A DNA stretch of 64,000 bases from Candidatus Puniceispirillum sp. (GCA_013822015.1 PNJU01000010.1:62001-126000); one strand, 5' to 3'. Counted from the first letter of the stretch, positions 26,589 to 35,511 are shown. Numbers and translations are program-made. Notes: generated from the sequence alone by a model not told the origin.

Positions 26589-28388
26589 TTATTGACTACG
26601 CCACCAGGTGGTCAGCGACACGCCCACCCGCGGGTTATACTTAGGATAACCGAACTTATCCCAATATGCCAAGCGTGTCTTTGCACTATAGTAGAGAGGG
26701 ATCACGCTGTCGGTCCACAAGAGCGCCCGGTCCAGGGCGCGTGCAGCAATGACGAGGTCTTCGCGTGTTTTGGCTGCGCACAGTGCGTCGCACAGGGCGT
26801 CAACGGCCGGGCTTTCAATGCCGGGATAGTTGCGTGAGCCTTCTTCTTTGGCGGCGCGCGTCGTCCAGTAGTGCTTTTGCTCATTGCCAGGCGTCAAAGA
26901 ATGTCCCCAGGTATTGATGATCATGTCGTAATCAAACTTGAGGCGTCTGGCCTCATACTGGGTGGGATCTGACACGCGCACCTTCATCTCAATGCCCAGG
27001 AACTTTAAAGACTTGGCAAAGTGAAGGGCGAGCTTTTGGTCTTCAGGACTGTAGAGAAGGAGCTCAAAGACGAAGGGATCTTTTGTCTTTGCATTCAAAA
27101 GTTTGCCACCTTGAAGGCGCCAGCCAGCCTGCTGCAAAAGAGCGGCTGCTTTTTTGAGCTGTGTGCGGTCTTTGCCAAGGCCATCGGTGCCAGGCAGAGG
27201 ATAGGGCTCCTCAAACAGATTCTTAGGCAGCGGTCCGGCGCTCAAAAGAAGGGCGCGTTCTTTGCCTTCAGGGGTCGCCTGGGAGGCAAGATCCGTATTG
27301 GGGAAGAAGCTTTTTGTACGTGTGAACTCGCCCCCCATGACGGTGCGGTTAAAGGTCTCAAAGTCAAAAGCCTCAATGAGGGCGCGCCTCACCAGGGGAT
27401 CACGGAACAGGGGCTTTCTTGTATTGAACACAAAGGCTTTGGCTCCCACAGGGTTCTTGTGGTGCCACAATTGACGAATGACGCGTCCGTCTTTGACGGC
27501 TTTAAAATCATAAGCGTTTTGCCAGTGAATGGGGTCTGCGTCGGCGTAGAAGTCGTACGCACCGGCCTTAAAGGCCTCAAAGGCGACCTTAGCGTCCCGG
27601 TAATAATCGAAAATCACCTGGTCAAAGTTAAAGCGCCCCTGATTGAGAGGCTCGTCTTTCCCCCAGAAATGTGGGTTGCGTTCGTACACGATGCGCCGCC
27701 CTGGCTCCACGGATTTGACCGTGTAGGGTCCGCTGCCAAGGGGCTTTAGAAGGCCAAGTTTTTCAAAATCTTTGCCTTCGTAGTAGTGCTTTGGTAGGAC
27801 ACTCATAAGGGCCATGAGCATGGGTTGCTCGGCCTCATATCCTTTTTCAGGATCCTTTTTGAACACAAAGGTAATGGCGTTTCCTTTGATGGTCGCTTTT
27901 TCCACGCGGCCATAGTAGAGGCGCATGTTGGGCATGCCTTTGTCACGCAGGGTATCAAAGGAGAACATCACATCTTCGGCCGTCACAGGCTTGCCGTCGG
28001 ACCACTTGGCGCGCGGGTTCATGTGAAAGGTGACCCAGGAATAGTCAGGTGCCACCTCAACCTTTTCAGCCAGGTTCGCGTAAAGGGTGAAAGGCTCGTC
28101 ACTGGAGCGCAGCATAAGGCGCTCAAACACAAGGGTTTCGGAGTGGACGCTTAGGCCTGCAGGCGAGGTGCCCTTGGTCATGAAGGGATTAAGACTGTCA
28201 AAGGTTCCCACAACACCCAGGTGAATGTCGCCGCCCTTGGGAGCGTTCGGATTCACATAGGGAAAAGGCGAGGTGACTTTGTGCGCGATATCCCCGTGCA
28301 TGGAGATGGCGGTTTGCGGAGCCGCCTGTCCCACAGTTGCCATACCAAGAAGTCCAAAAAACCAGGCAAATTTCAAAGCGCACTTCAT
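26589..28388 (-). CDS. Periplasmic extracellular solute-binding protein, family 5 (YejA-like)
   Basis: A 599-residue ABC-type binding protein for peptides or similar compounds. A signal peptide (residues 1-22) precedes the YejA-like start AISMHGDIAHKVTSPFPYVNPNAPKGG. Further typical blocks are FNPF-like SLNPFMTKGTSPAG, ARFHMNPRAKWSDGKPVTAEDVMFSF and the C-terminal DALCDALCAAKTREDLV. No permease or ATPase gene is adjacent. It ends 21 bases upstream of ctaE on the same strand, so ctaE may be transcribed with it. Confidence 0.92.
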   Translation of the reverse strand: MKCALKFAWFFGLLGMATVGQAAPQTAISMHGDIAHKVTSPFPYVNPNAPKGGDIHLGVVGTFDSLNPFMTKGTSPAGLSVHSETLVFERLMLRSSDEPFTLYANLAEKVEVAPDYSWVTFHMNPRAKWSDGKPVTAEDVMFSFDTLRDKGMPNMRLYYGRVEKATIKGNAITFVFKKDPEKGYEAEQPMLMALMSVLPKHYYEGKDFEKLGLLKPLGSGPYTVKSVEPGRRIVYERNPHFWGKDEPLNQGRFNFDQVIFDYYRDAKVAFEAFKAGAYDFYADADPIHWQNAYDFKAVKDGRVIRQLWHHKNPVGAKAFVFNTRKPLFRDPLVRRALIEAFDFETFNRTVMGGEFTRTKSFFPNTDLASQATPEGKERALLLSAGPLPKNLFEEPYPLPGTDGLGKDRTQLKKAAALLQQAGWRLQGGKLLNAKTKDPFVFELLLYSPEDQKLALHFAKSLKFLGIEMKVRVSDPTQYEARRLKFDYDMIINTWGHSLTPGNEQKHYWTTRAAKEEGSRNYPGIESPAVDALCDALCAAKTREDLVIAARALDRALLWTDSVIPLYYSAKTRLAYWDKFGYPKYNPRVGVSLTTWWRSQ

Positions 28389-28460
28389 TTATAAGAGTCT
28401 CTCAAGATACAATAAAAATGCTCTAGGTGATTTGGTGCGCGCTGTCAAGGTAATGTGGGC

Positions 28461-28748
28461 TTACTGCCCCTGTGGTCCCTGGTATCCCTGGGAACGCATA
28501 TAAGCAACAGCCTGCTGTGCACCTGCTTTCATATGCTCAGGGAGCGCATGAAAAGCTGCTTCCGGCTTCGCGCCAGGGTTTGCCATTTGTTGCTGAGCGT
28601 AGCGGTCGATGACCTTTTTCTCGTTTATTGCTTGATCATTGAAAGCCCTGTTTTCCTCGCTCAGTTGCGCTGACTGATATGGGGGCAGGCTACTTGAAAA
28701 TGCAGGCACAGCAAGGCTGACCAAAAGGATTGTAAAAATATGTGCCAC
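28461..28748 (-). CDS. Small secreted protein of unknown function
   Basis: A 95-residue protein starting at GTG 28748, with GGAAGAGGAG six bases upstream. A signal peptide (VAHIFTILLVSLAVPAFSS) precedes a short, Gln/Ala-rich helical mature part (SEENRAFNDQAINEKKVIDRY) and a QGYQGPQGQ tail. No family is recognised. The gene is separated from the YejA-like gene by 72 bases. Confidence 0.65.
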   Translation of the reverse strand: MAHIFTILLVSLAVPAFSSSLPPYQSAQLSEENRAFNDQAINEKKVIDRYAQQQMANPGAKPEAAFHALPEHMKAGAQQAVAYMRSQGYQGPQGQ

Positions 28749-29014
28749 GACGTTCTCCTCTTCCTGTTTATTTTTATGTATTTTCAGCAAACACCCTACC
28801 GTGGGTTAAGAAAACATAAAGAATGAAAAAGAAGAATTTATGAGATTTTTCGAGGGTGTGGCAATAAGTTACCAGACTGTTTGTTGAGCGTTCTTCAAAG
28901 TCTACCTTCCTTATTTTGAGATAATTTTTGAGCGTCTTCTTTCCCTTGACATTTTCGCGGGGTATGCGCACCTTAGGAAGAGATACGTCGCGTTTGTTGA
29001 GGAAAGGAGCGACT

Positions 29015-29185
29015 ATGACGAAGACGCACCTTTTATCGGCAGGCGCGAAAGGAATGACTCCTTTGCTTTTGGAGGCAAGGTGGTGGCGATGGCGTAACGC
29101 TATCCCCTTTCTTGTTTCAAAAGTATTTTTTATAAAAGGAGTTGTTCCATGTTTCGCTTTCTCATCAAGAGTGTCCTTCTCTTAA
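29015..29185 (+). other. Possible Trp-containing leader ORF upstream of the TrpX-like gene
   Basis: ATG 29015 has a good ribosome site (AAAGGAG) and opens a 56-codon frame that overlaps the next gene. Codons 23-27 read R-W-W-R-W-R, three Trp codons in four, in a region with short hairpins (AAAGGA/TCCTTT at 29049-29065 and GATGGCG/CGCTATC around 29087-29103). A TTGACA at 28944-28949 could be the -35 of a promoter. Clustered Trp codons ahead of a gene of the TrpX transporter family suggest attenuation, but the frame does not stop soon after the Trp codons, which argues against a classical leader peptide. Confidence 0.3.
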
Positions 29186-30069
29186 ATCTCGCTAGCGCCA
29201 ATGCCCATGCGCACGCCCACGTTGCCATTACTCAAATTGTCCAGCATCCTTCCCTTGACGCCATTCGCCGTGGCATCGAAGATGAAATAAAGGCCCAGGG
29301 CCTTACCCCCCACATCACCTTTGAAAATGCCCATGGGAGCCTTGTGACCGCCGCGCAAATTGCTAAGAAGTTCCGGGCTCTCTCCCCTGATGTTGTGGTG
29401 GCCATTGCCACGCCTTCGGCCCAGGCGGCCGCAAAGGCTCTCAAAGGGACGCCCATACCCCTCGTTTTTGGCGCGGTGACGGACCCTGTGGGGGCAAAAC
29501 TTGTGAAAACCTTGGAAAAAACAGGCGGGCGCGTGACAGGCAGCCGGGACCTTCCGCCCACGGATAAACAAGTGGCCCTTATTCAAGAGGTTCTGCCAAA
29601 GGCAAAGGTCATTGGCACCGTCTACAATCCCAGTGAGGCCAATAATGTGTCCCAGCTGGCGCTCATGGGCGAGGCTTGTGCGGCCCATGGCATAACCCTT
29701 ATCACCAAAACCGCCAGCAAAACCTCTGAGGTGGGCAGCGCCACGAAGGCGCTCATGGGGAAAGTGGATGCGCTTCTCCTGATGAACGACAACACGGTGA
29801 TTTCGGCCCTGGAGTCTTTGACTAAGGTAGCGGCAAGCGCGGGCGTACCCGTCTTCACCAGTGATCCAGACTCCGTTGGGCGCGGGGCTGTGGCGGCTTT
29901 GGCCAATGACCAGTACCAGGTGGGGCGCGAAACGGGCAAGCTTGTGGCGCGGATATTGAAGGGTGAGGACCCAGCCGCTTTGCCTGTGGAAGATGTGCAC
30001 GTGGAGCGTGTCTTTGTGGACGAGCCCCGCGCAAAATCCATGGGCCTTGTGTTTCCCAAAGAGAAGTAA
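29149..30069 (+). CDS. ABC transporter substrate-binding protein (TrpX/COG2984 family)
   Basis: A 306-residue periplasmic binding protein. A signal peptide (residues 1-22) is followed by HVAITQIVQHPSLDAIRRGIEDE, the family's opening strand and helix, then VVAIATPSAQAAAKALKGTPIPLVFGAVTDPVGA and VGTVYNPSEANNVSQL. The family includes the streptococcal tryptophan transporter component TrpX, but ligands vary. AAAGGAG precedes ATG 29149. The permease and ATPase genes that usually follow are absent, so it is an orphan here. Confidence 0.9.
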   Translation: MFRFLIKSVLLLNLASANAHAHAHVAITQIVQHPSLDAIRRGIEDEIKAQGLTPHITFENAHGSLVTAAQIAKKFRALSPDVVVAIATPSAQAAAKALKGTPIPLVFGAVTDPVGAKLVKTLEKTGGRVTGSRDLPPTDKQVALIQEVLPKAKVIGTVYNPSEANNVSQLALMGEACAAHGITLITKTASKTSEVGSATKALMGKVDALLLMNDNTVISALESLTKVAASAGVPVFTSDPDSVGRGAVAALANDQYQVGRETGKLVARILKGEDPAALPVEDVHVERVFVDEPRAKSMGLVFPKEK

Positions 30070-30159
30070 GCTTGCGCACCTCGGGTGTTTTATATGCGCT
30101 ATTTATAAGTAAAACTTGCCTGTGCAGTGCTTTTTCTTAAGATTTGATGCTGTAATATT

Positions 30160-31626
30160 ATGATTCATAAAACAATAGCAATTTTGTTCTTTGTGTGCGT
30201 GGGGGTGATGTATGAGTCACACGCCTCTACTTCACAAGAGGATCATTTTCCCCAAGGCAGCAGGTCCATGGCAGAAGCTCAATGGGCCATGCAGAACTGT
30301 CCAGATCTGTCCACGTTTGAGCGTGCTTGTGATGAGGAGCACGCGCGTCACAAACTTATGAGGCAGGTTCATCTTGCATACAATGAGATCGTGGAAATGC
30401 ATGGACAGCGCAGTGGCCCATTAAGGCAGGGACTTTGGGCTATGGCCCTGCGAAGCCTTGAGCAGCAATCGGGCGTTCAAGATGAAGGCGCGCTTTGGGA
30501 GCATGTTTGGCCAAAGATGCTCAGTCTTTGTCAGCTGTTTGATTACCCTGTCGCGCCCGAAGCGCTTTTGTCGCGTGTTGCCGACGCAAAGGAAAGAGTT
30601 CACCAAAAAGAGCAATACGCCTTTCTGCGTGGTTTTATGGCGCGTGATTTAAACCTGGATACACGCCCCTGGATGCCGGACATGCGGGAAAATGCAATAC
30701 TCAAGGAAATGGACGCACAGTTCTTAGAATCCTCGTTTTCATATAGTGAAGAGTCTTTGCCAAAAGAACCCAAGAGACAGCCCTTCGCGTTAACGGGCAC
30801 AAGTCAGCCACCACTGGAAATGTATAGGATGAAGGGATCGGCCCATGACGCATTGATGGTTTTTGCAATCAAAACCCAGCGTTCCTGTGAGGATCTTAAG
30901 AACGCCTTTCATGCATTCCGTCAAGAGCAGTTGGCAATCATAGACCGTGTGCGCCAAGAGGACGATCTCAGTAGCTTTACACAGCGTTATCCCTTCTTCT
31001 TTGACTTTGATTTGCTGGATACGGACGGTGTGAAGTTTTGGGACGGAAATGAAGAGGTCACAATCCCTACAACCAAAATACCCCCCCAAGCGACTATTGC
31101 TTTGTTGGGCGACAAGAACTTCCAAGGTCTTTCATACGATCCCCGCTTTCGTTTGTACAACGGGTTTGTACTCTCAGACCAACTGGTCGTAAAGGCAGAG
31201 CCCATCACAGAGGAAGACAGGGCGGGTATCTTGGACGTGACATGCGTGGATGGGCACTTACAGAGCGCGCCTGGTGTGGGGGTTCCCGATGGTGCTTACA
31301 CATGGGCTCTGGACCCCATGGGGCGCACGCGTTTGACTTCCCTTGACGCCATTCATCACAGTGGTCTCTTTCAAAAAGATGATGTGGGGTTGCCGCTGGC
31401 GTGTGCGGGGGAAATTGTCGTGAGGAAAAACCTCATTGAAAACATGAATAATGAAACAGGTCACTATCTATGCACTGTGCTGCAACTTGCGCGCGCTGTA
31501 CAGCATTATGAAGCGCTTGGTGTTCTAAGCCCAATGTGCCAAATCAGCGTACGCTATTTTGGACAGCCCCCCGTGCAAAAAGGACTTTATGAGATGCTGA
31601 CAATTGCGCAAGCTGTAAATTTCTAG
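30160..31626 (+). CDS. Secreted protein of unknown function
   Basis: A 488-residue protein with a signal peptide (MIHKTIAILFFVCVGVMYESHAS). The N-terminal half is mainly helical and charged (e.g. YNEIVEMHGQRSG, VADAKERVHQKEQYAFL), and the C-terminal half contains mixed alpha/beta segments with a few Cys. No catalytic motif or known domain is recognised. The gene has its own upstream spacer of 90 bases and a hairpin after the stop, so it seems monocistronic. Confidence 0.7.
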   Translation: MIHKTIAILFFVCVGVMYESHASTSQEDHFPQGSRSMAEAQWAMQNCPDLSTFERACDEEHARHKLMRQVHLAYNEIVEMHGQRSGPLRQGLWAMALRSLEQQSGVQDEGALWEHVWPKMLSLCQLFDYPVAPEALLSRVADAKERVHQKEQYAFLRGFMARDLNLDTRPWMPDMRENAILKEMDAQFLESSFSYSEESLPKEPKRQPFALTGTSQPPLEMYRMKGSAHDALMVFAIKTQRSCEDLKNAFHAFRQEQLAIIDRVRQEDDLSSFTQRYPFFFDFDLLDTDGVKFWDGNEEVTIPTTKIPPQATIALLGDKNFQGLSYDPRFRLYNGFVLSDQLVVKAEPITEEDRAGILDVTCVDGHLQSAPGVGVPDGAYTWALDPMGRTRLTSLDAIHHSGLFQKDDVGLPLACAGEIVVRKNLIENMNNETGHYLCTVLQLARAVQHYEALGVLSPMCQISVRYFGQPPVQKGLYEMLTIAQAVNF

Positions 31627-31639
31627 GAAAAGCGGTACA

Positions 31640-31668
31640 TGGGTGGGGTGCGTGCCCCATCCAGCTTT
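31640..31668 (+). terminator. Probable terminator after the 488-residue secreted protein
   Basis: A 9-bp GC-rich stem with one G-U pair (31640-31648 with 31655-31663) and six-base loop lies 13 bases after the stop. It is followed by a weak pyrimidine run. Confidence 0.5.
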
Positions 31669-31744
31669 CCTCTGCCACAAAAGTCTTGTGTTTTGAGTGT
31701 GGTGGCTTCTATATGGAAGGTGCGACTATTGGAAGGATACACAC

Positions 31745-32347
31745 GTGGTTGAACAGCTCTTTCTAGAACACGGGGCACATATTGCCTATATCATCTTATT
31801 CTTGGGGTCCTTGGTGGAGGGCGAGTCCTTTGTGTTGACCGCCGGGTACCTTGCACATGAAGGCTACCTGTCATTCCCTGCCATTGTGCTGATTTCTTTT
31901 TGTGGTTCCGTGGGGGCGGATCAGATTCTCTTTTTCGCCGGACGCCACTATGGGCAGCCCATGATCGACCGACACCCCAAGTGGAAGCCCAGGGCGGACA
32001 AAGCCTTTCGTCTCCTGCACAAGTATAACGTGTGGTTCATCATGGGCTTTCGCTTTGTGTATGGCATCAGGACGCTCAGTCCCTTTATCATTGGCGCCAG
32101 TGGTATTTCCATCAAACGCTTTGCTGTTTTGAATGTGATCTCGGGGGCGTTCTGGGCCCTTGTAAGCTGTGGGGCAGGATACGGCATTGGATACTTTTTT
32201 TCCGACGCCATTGAGGAGGCATTTCGCGCACTCGTGCATTATCAAAAGCTTTTCTTTATAGGGCTCTTGGTTGTGCTGGTTATTGGCGTTGCGTGGTATT
32301 TTTACAAAAGGCGCCACGAGGTCCACGAGGACGAGCCAAAGGCCTAA
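31745..32347 (+). CDS. DedA family inner-membrane protein
   Basis: A 200-residue polytopic protein of the DedA/SNARE-associated family, whose members are implicated in lipid scrambling or undecaprenyl-phosphate recycling (family knowledge). GTG 31745 with GGAAGGA seven bases upstream fits family length; a longer frame from 31697 does not. Visible motifs are the re-entrant helix region EGESFVLTAGYLAHEG near residue 23 and the conserved F-x-G-R-H-x-G and R-F-V-Y-G-I-R-T segments (FFAGRHYG, FRFVYGIRTLSPFIIGAS). A short charged C-terminal tail follows the last helix. Its end overlaps the convergent tsaB by four bases. Confidence 0.9.
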   Translation: MVEQLFLEHGAHIAYIILFLGSLVEGESFVLTAGYLAHEGYLSFPAIVLISFCGSVGADQILFFAGRHYGQPMIDRHPKWKPRADKAFRLLHKYNVWFIMGFRFVYGIRTLSPFIIGASGISIKRFAVLNVISGAFWALVSCGAGYGIGYFFSDAIEEAFRALVHYQKLFFIGLLVVLVIGVAWYFYKRRHEVHEDEPKA

Positions 32348-32958
32348 AGGGTTGTGTTGGCTTCGCGCAGGTAAAGGGGCGCAAGGGGGGATTGCCGCTC
32401 ACGCGGTACCAGAATCAGATCCTGGGCGTGGGGGCGCCAATGGGTTGATAGCGTCCGAGGATGCTGTGCCCATGCTTGCCCCACAAGGGCCGCGTCTTGG
32501 GGGAGTGCCGTCTCACACGCATCAAGGCCCAGGATACATGGTGGCGCCAGCGGCGTGCCTTCCGTTGAAAAAAGCTGACAGAAGCGGTCCGCGCGCCCCG
32601 TATCAAGGCACACCATGAAGGGTGCCCGGAAGTTCTTGTGGGCGTGCATAAAGCCCGCTGCCATCCACGTGAAGGAATCAACCCCCCACACGTCGAGGGC
32701 GCCCGCAAAGGCAAGGGTTCTGGCGACGGCCAGACCAATGCGTTGTCCCGTGAAAGAGCCGGGCCCCACCGTTGTAATGACTTGCCCGGCATCAAGAAGG
32801 CGCTTGCCCTGGCTCGTGGCCATTTCCTTGAGCTCCTTGACGAGATAGGCACCTTGTCCGTGGGGTTCGCGCCACGCTCGTGCGCACAAAAGGGCATTGT
32901 CTTCAAAAAGGGCCGCAGACGCGCCAAAATTTGACGTCTCAAAGGTGAGGGTGAGCAT
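32344..32958 (-). CDS. tsaB: tRNA threonylcarbamoyladenosine biosynthesis protein TsaB
   Basis: TsaB is the inactive TsaD paralogue that scaffolds the t6A synthesis complex. The 204 residues begin MLTLTFETS, contain the ITTVGPGSFTGQRIGLAVARTLAF motif near residue 62 and WGVDSFTWMAAG near 93. The metal-binding His residues of TsaD are absent, as expected for TsaB. The C-terminal half is more variable. No rimI or tsaD is adjacent, although tsaB and rimI are often together. Confidence 0.93.
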   Translation of the reverse strand: MLTLTFETSNFGASAALFEDNALLCARAWREPHGQGAYLVKELKEMATSQGKRLLDAGQVITTVGPGSFTGQRIGLAVARTLAFAGALDVWGVDSFTWMAAGFMHAHKNFRAPFMVCLDTGRADRFCQLFSTEGTPLAPPCILGLDACETALPQDAALVGQAWAQHPRTLSTHWRPHAQDLILVPRERQSPLAPLYLREANTTL

Positions 32959-33047
32959 GGCCGTTCTTGCCCTTTAGAAAAAGGTGGTCTAGTGTCCTTC
33001 TTAAAGGTGAAACCTGGCCCTTGTAAAGAAGAAAGGATGATGAACCC

Positions 33048-33605
33048 ATGTCTCTTGTTGAAATTACCCCCCAAGATGGGCTGAAAATAAGCCTTGCCTA
33101 TGCAACGAACGAGAACTTTGTGGCGAAGAAGATTTACACCCACGCCATCTGTTATCTCCATGAGGAGGCAGCCGCTCTTTTGGAAAAAGCAAGAAAGCTT
33201 GCCCATGACCAAGGGTATGGCCTGCATATCTTTGATGCCTTTCGTCCCCAGGAAGCCCAGTGGGCTTTGTGGGAGTGCGTGCCAGATCCCATGTATGTGG
33301 CTGATCCCCGCAAAGGCTCTGCCCACAGCCGTGGCATTGCCGTTGATTTGACGCTCTATGATCTGGAGACAGGCTTGGATCTTGATATGGGAACACCCTT
33401 TGATGATCTGTCGCCGCTTTCCCATCTAACGCCACAGGACTTGCCAGCGAGCATCCTCACAAACCGGTATAAGCTTCTCGGAATCATGCTGACAGCTGGA
33501 TGGGATTTTTACCGCTACGAGTGGTGGCATTATCAGCTTTTTAATGCCAAGGAGTATCCGCTTTTGTCGGACGTGGACGCACCCCGTCCGCTCATGGCAG
33601 CATAA
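33048..33605 (+). CDS. D-alanyl-D-alanine dipeptidase (VanX/DdpX family)
   Basis: A 185-residue zinc dipeptidase of peptidase family M15D that cleaves D-Ala-D-Ala. The zinc motif S-x-H-x-x-G-x-A-x-D appears as SAHSRGIAVD near residue 92 and the second ligand block as EWWHYQLF near residue 160, with catalytic Arg region FDAFRPQEAQ near 65. There is no signal peptide, so it would act in the cytoplasm, probably recycling D-Ala from peptidoglycan turnover. No van regulators or ligases are nearby, so glycopeptide resistance is not implied. Confidence 0.93.
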   Translation: MSLVEITPQDGLKISLAYATNENFVAKKIYTHAICYLHEEAAALLEKARKLAHDQGYGLHIFDAFRPQEAQWALWECVPDPMYVADPRKGSAHSRGIAVDLTLYDLETGLDLDMGTPFDDLSPLSHLTPQDLPASILTNRYKLLGIMLTAGWDFYRYEWWHYQLFNAKEYPLLSDVDAPRPLMAA

Positions 33606-33612
33606 AATTTTC

Positions 33613-34821
33613 CTAGAAAGGAATGCGCAGCTCCCCTGGCGATTGCCAGGGGAGCTTTTCAAAACCACTGACGGGCGCGCTTTTGTGGAGTGCCTCCATT
33701 AAACAGTCAGCCATACGCGCCGTTGCCCCAACGCTTGTACCAAGCGTCTTCCTTGATAGGGCTGCTTGTTTATTTGGGGTGGGTGCGTGCCCCTCAATAA
33801 ACTTATGAAGCGTCGGGGCGTCATGTAGGATGGGGATGAGGCCAGCGGTGGTGAGGGGGTTCTTGTACACACCCTGCTGGGTGTCAAAGTAAGCAACAGG
33901 TAGGCCGGCCAGAGCCGCTTCGATACCTAAGTGCGTGCGGTGACAAAGGACAATGTCAGCCAAACGCGCGATGGTTTTGAGCGCATAGCCAGAAGGGATC
34001 ACGATGAAGTTGGTCGCGCCGTACATACGTGCAAATGCCTCCTCTTTGGCGCCTTGATCACCGGGAGGTGGCGCAAACAGAGCCACGACATCTTGTCTTG
34101 ATTTTATGTATGAAAGGAATTCTTCAAAGGTATCGCTTGATCTTACGTTGCTGCCTTTAATATAGAGAATGACTTTTTTATTTAAGTGGGTGCATGGGAT
34201 GATTTGACGTTTGACGGTCATGAGATCTCCAGGATCTCGGCCTTCCCATGTTTCATGTTTGGGGTTGCCTGTCACAACAAGGGGGGTTTTTGGTAAAAGT
34301 TCCTGGAACGCCTTTGTGTGTGTTTCCTGGGATAAAAGAATTGTGTGGGCATAGGGCAAAATGGCCCCAGCAATGCTCTGGGCTGATGGTGGCTCAAAAT
34401 CGTCATAGAATGCAATGACGCGTGCGTTCTTCTTACGAAAGAGTGCTGCTAGCTGAGCTTGTACGCGCGAGTGGGTGCCAATAAGGACAAGGCGCGGCGC
34501 AAGGCATGTGCTCACCCGCATGAGGTCGCCTTCGGGCAGTCGCTGGGTGGTGGGCCAAGCATTTTTGTGGATGGGGACACGCACATGGCACCCCGTACGG
34601 AGTGAGAAACTGCGAGGGTTTTGCGCGAGGAGAAGATTGGCAACACCAATGCCCACAAGGCTATGGGGGACGCCTCGTTTTGTAAGTTCTTTGCTTACCG
34701 CTTGAAAGGCGAGCGCCTCATCGGCTGTCGCGGCGATGAGCAGAATTGTTGGTTTTTGTGCCGCAAGAGGGGAGGAAAAAATGAGAAGCAGTCCTAAAAG
34801 CACGCACCATTTTTTCCCCAT
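33613..34821 (-). CDS. Signal-peptide-bearing GT-B-like protein, unknown function
   Basis: A 402-residue protein with a signal peptide (MGKKWCVLLGLLLIFSSPLAAQ) and two Rossmann-like halves. The first starts TILLIAATADEALAFQAVSKEL. The second contains LVVTGNPKHE, KKVILYIKGSNV and, near residue 305, LADIVLCHRTHLGIEAALAGLPVAYFDT, which resembles the nucleotide-sugar site of GT-B glycosyltransferases and UDP-GlcNAc epimerases. Such enzymes are normally cytoplasmic, so the export signal is odd. The gene lies eight bases before COQ9 on the same strand in the downstream direction. Only fold-level resemblance is claimed. Confidence 0.65.
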   Translation of the reverse strand: MGKKWCVLLGLLLIFSSPLAAQKPTILLIAATADEALAFQAVSKELTKRGVPHSLVGIGVANLLLAQNPRSFSLRTGCHVRVPIHKNAWPTTQRLPEGDLMRVSTCLAPRLVLIGTHSRVQAQLAALFRKKNARVIAFYDDFEPPSAQSIAGAILPYAHTILLSQETHTKAFQELLPKTPLVVTGNPKHETWEGRDPGDLMTVKRQIIPCTHLNKKVILYIKGSNVRSSDTFEEFLSYIKSRQDVVALFAPPPGDQGAKEEAFARMYGATNFIVIPSGYALKTIARLADIVLCHRTHLGIEAALAGLPVAYFDTQQGVYKNPLTTAGLIPILHDAPTLHKFIEGHAPTPNKQAALSRKTLGTSVGATARMADCLMEALHKSAPVSGFEKLPWQSPGELRIPF

Positions 34822-34827
34822 AGAACC

Positions 34828-35466
34828 CTACTCCCGCTTGTTGCCAAAGGGAAAAGGGACCGATTTCACGATTTTTGAAAAAAGATCCTTCACCTGGTTT
34901 TTGACGCGGGGGATTTGAGAGACCTCCATGAGGCGCGCCTCTAAAAAGTCGAGTGTCTTTTCGTGGTGAATGGATGTGTCACTTAGCCAATAACGCATGG
35001 TTGCAGCGTAAACGCCCCCCAGTAACATACGCTTGGTATAATAGTTGAAATCTGTCGCCGTGTCACCGGCCGCGTACCAGATTTCGCTCATGCTGCGGGC
35101 AAAGAACGACAGACCCTCGCGCATGCGTGTGGGGTGAGCCAGATAAGACATGGTTTGACGCACGGTCTCCTTGTGGGGTGCAAGGAAATCAAGGCGCTCA
35201 CCCACGCACACCGAAACCCGCTTGCGAATGGGAAGGGCGCTTAAGTCCTGGGACCGAGCGGCTTCAAGCATCTTTTGATCCGTCAAAAGGAAAAAAGCGT
35301 CAATGGCGCCAAGGGGCGTGCCACCAAAAAGCCAGTTGGCAAGGTCCGGGTCAAAGCCTGCGTCCTTGCATCCTTGGCGAATGGCCTTCATACTCCAGCC
35401 GTCAAAGGGCACATGACTTAAGGTTGCGAGTAATATCGTTTCTTGTTCTTCAGGGGTCAGCTTCAT
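34828..35466 (-). CDS. COQ9 family ubiquinone biosynthesis protein
   Basis: COQ9 binds lipid and presents quinone intermediates to COQ7-type hydroxylases. The 212-residue protein shows the TetR-like N-terminal helix pattern (ILLATLSHVPFDGWSMKAIRQGCKDAGFD) and the C-terminal COQ9 domain (YAAGDTATDFNYYTKRMLLGGVYAATMRYWLSD near residue 140, then LDFLEARL). Divergent placement next to rpsU is typical of alphaproteobacteria. The intergenic distance to the rpsU start is 101 bases. Confidence 0.92.
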   Translation of the reverse strand: MKLTPEEQETILLATLSHVPFDGWSMKAIRQGCKDAGFDPDLANWLFGGTPLGAIDAFFLLTDQKMLEAARSQDLSALPIRKRVSVCVGERLDFLAPHKETVRQTMSYLAHPTRMREGLSFFARSMSEIWYAAGDTATDFNYYTKRMLLGGVYAATMRYWLSDTSIHHEKTLDFLEARLMEVSQIPRVKNQVKDLFSKIVKSVPFPFGNKRE

Positions 35467-35511
35467 CCATTCGTTCCTTTACCAGGATTTTTGTGTTATA
35501 GTACACGGCTT

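Noticed and set aside
28774-28971. 65-codon minus-strand ORF
   Set aside because: Overlaps the start of a better supported gene, lacks a ribosome site and is Phe/Lys-rich AT-type sequence.
33048-33605. Vancomycin-resistance cluster suggested by the VanX-like dipeptidase
   Set aside because: No vanH, vanA or regulators nearby; DdpX-like recycling enzymes are common in Gram-negatives.
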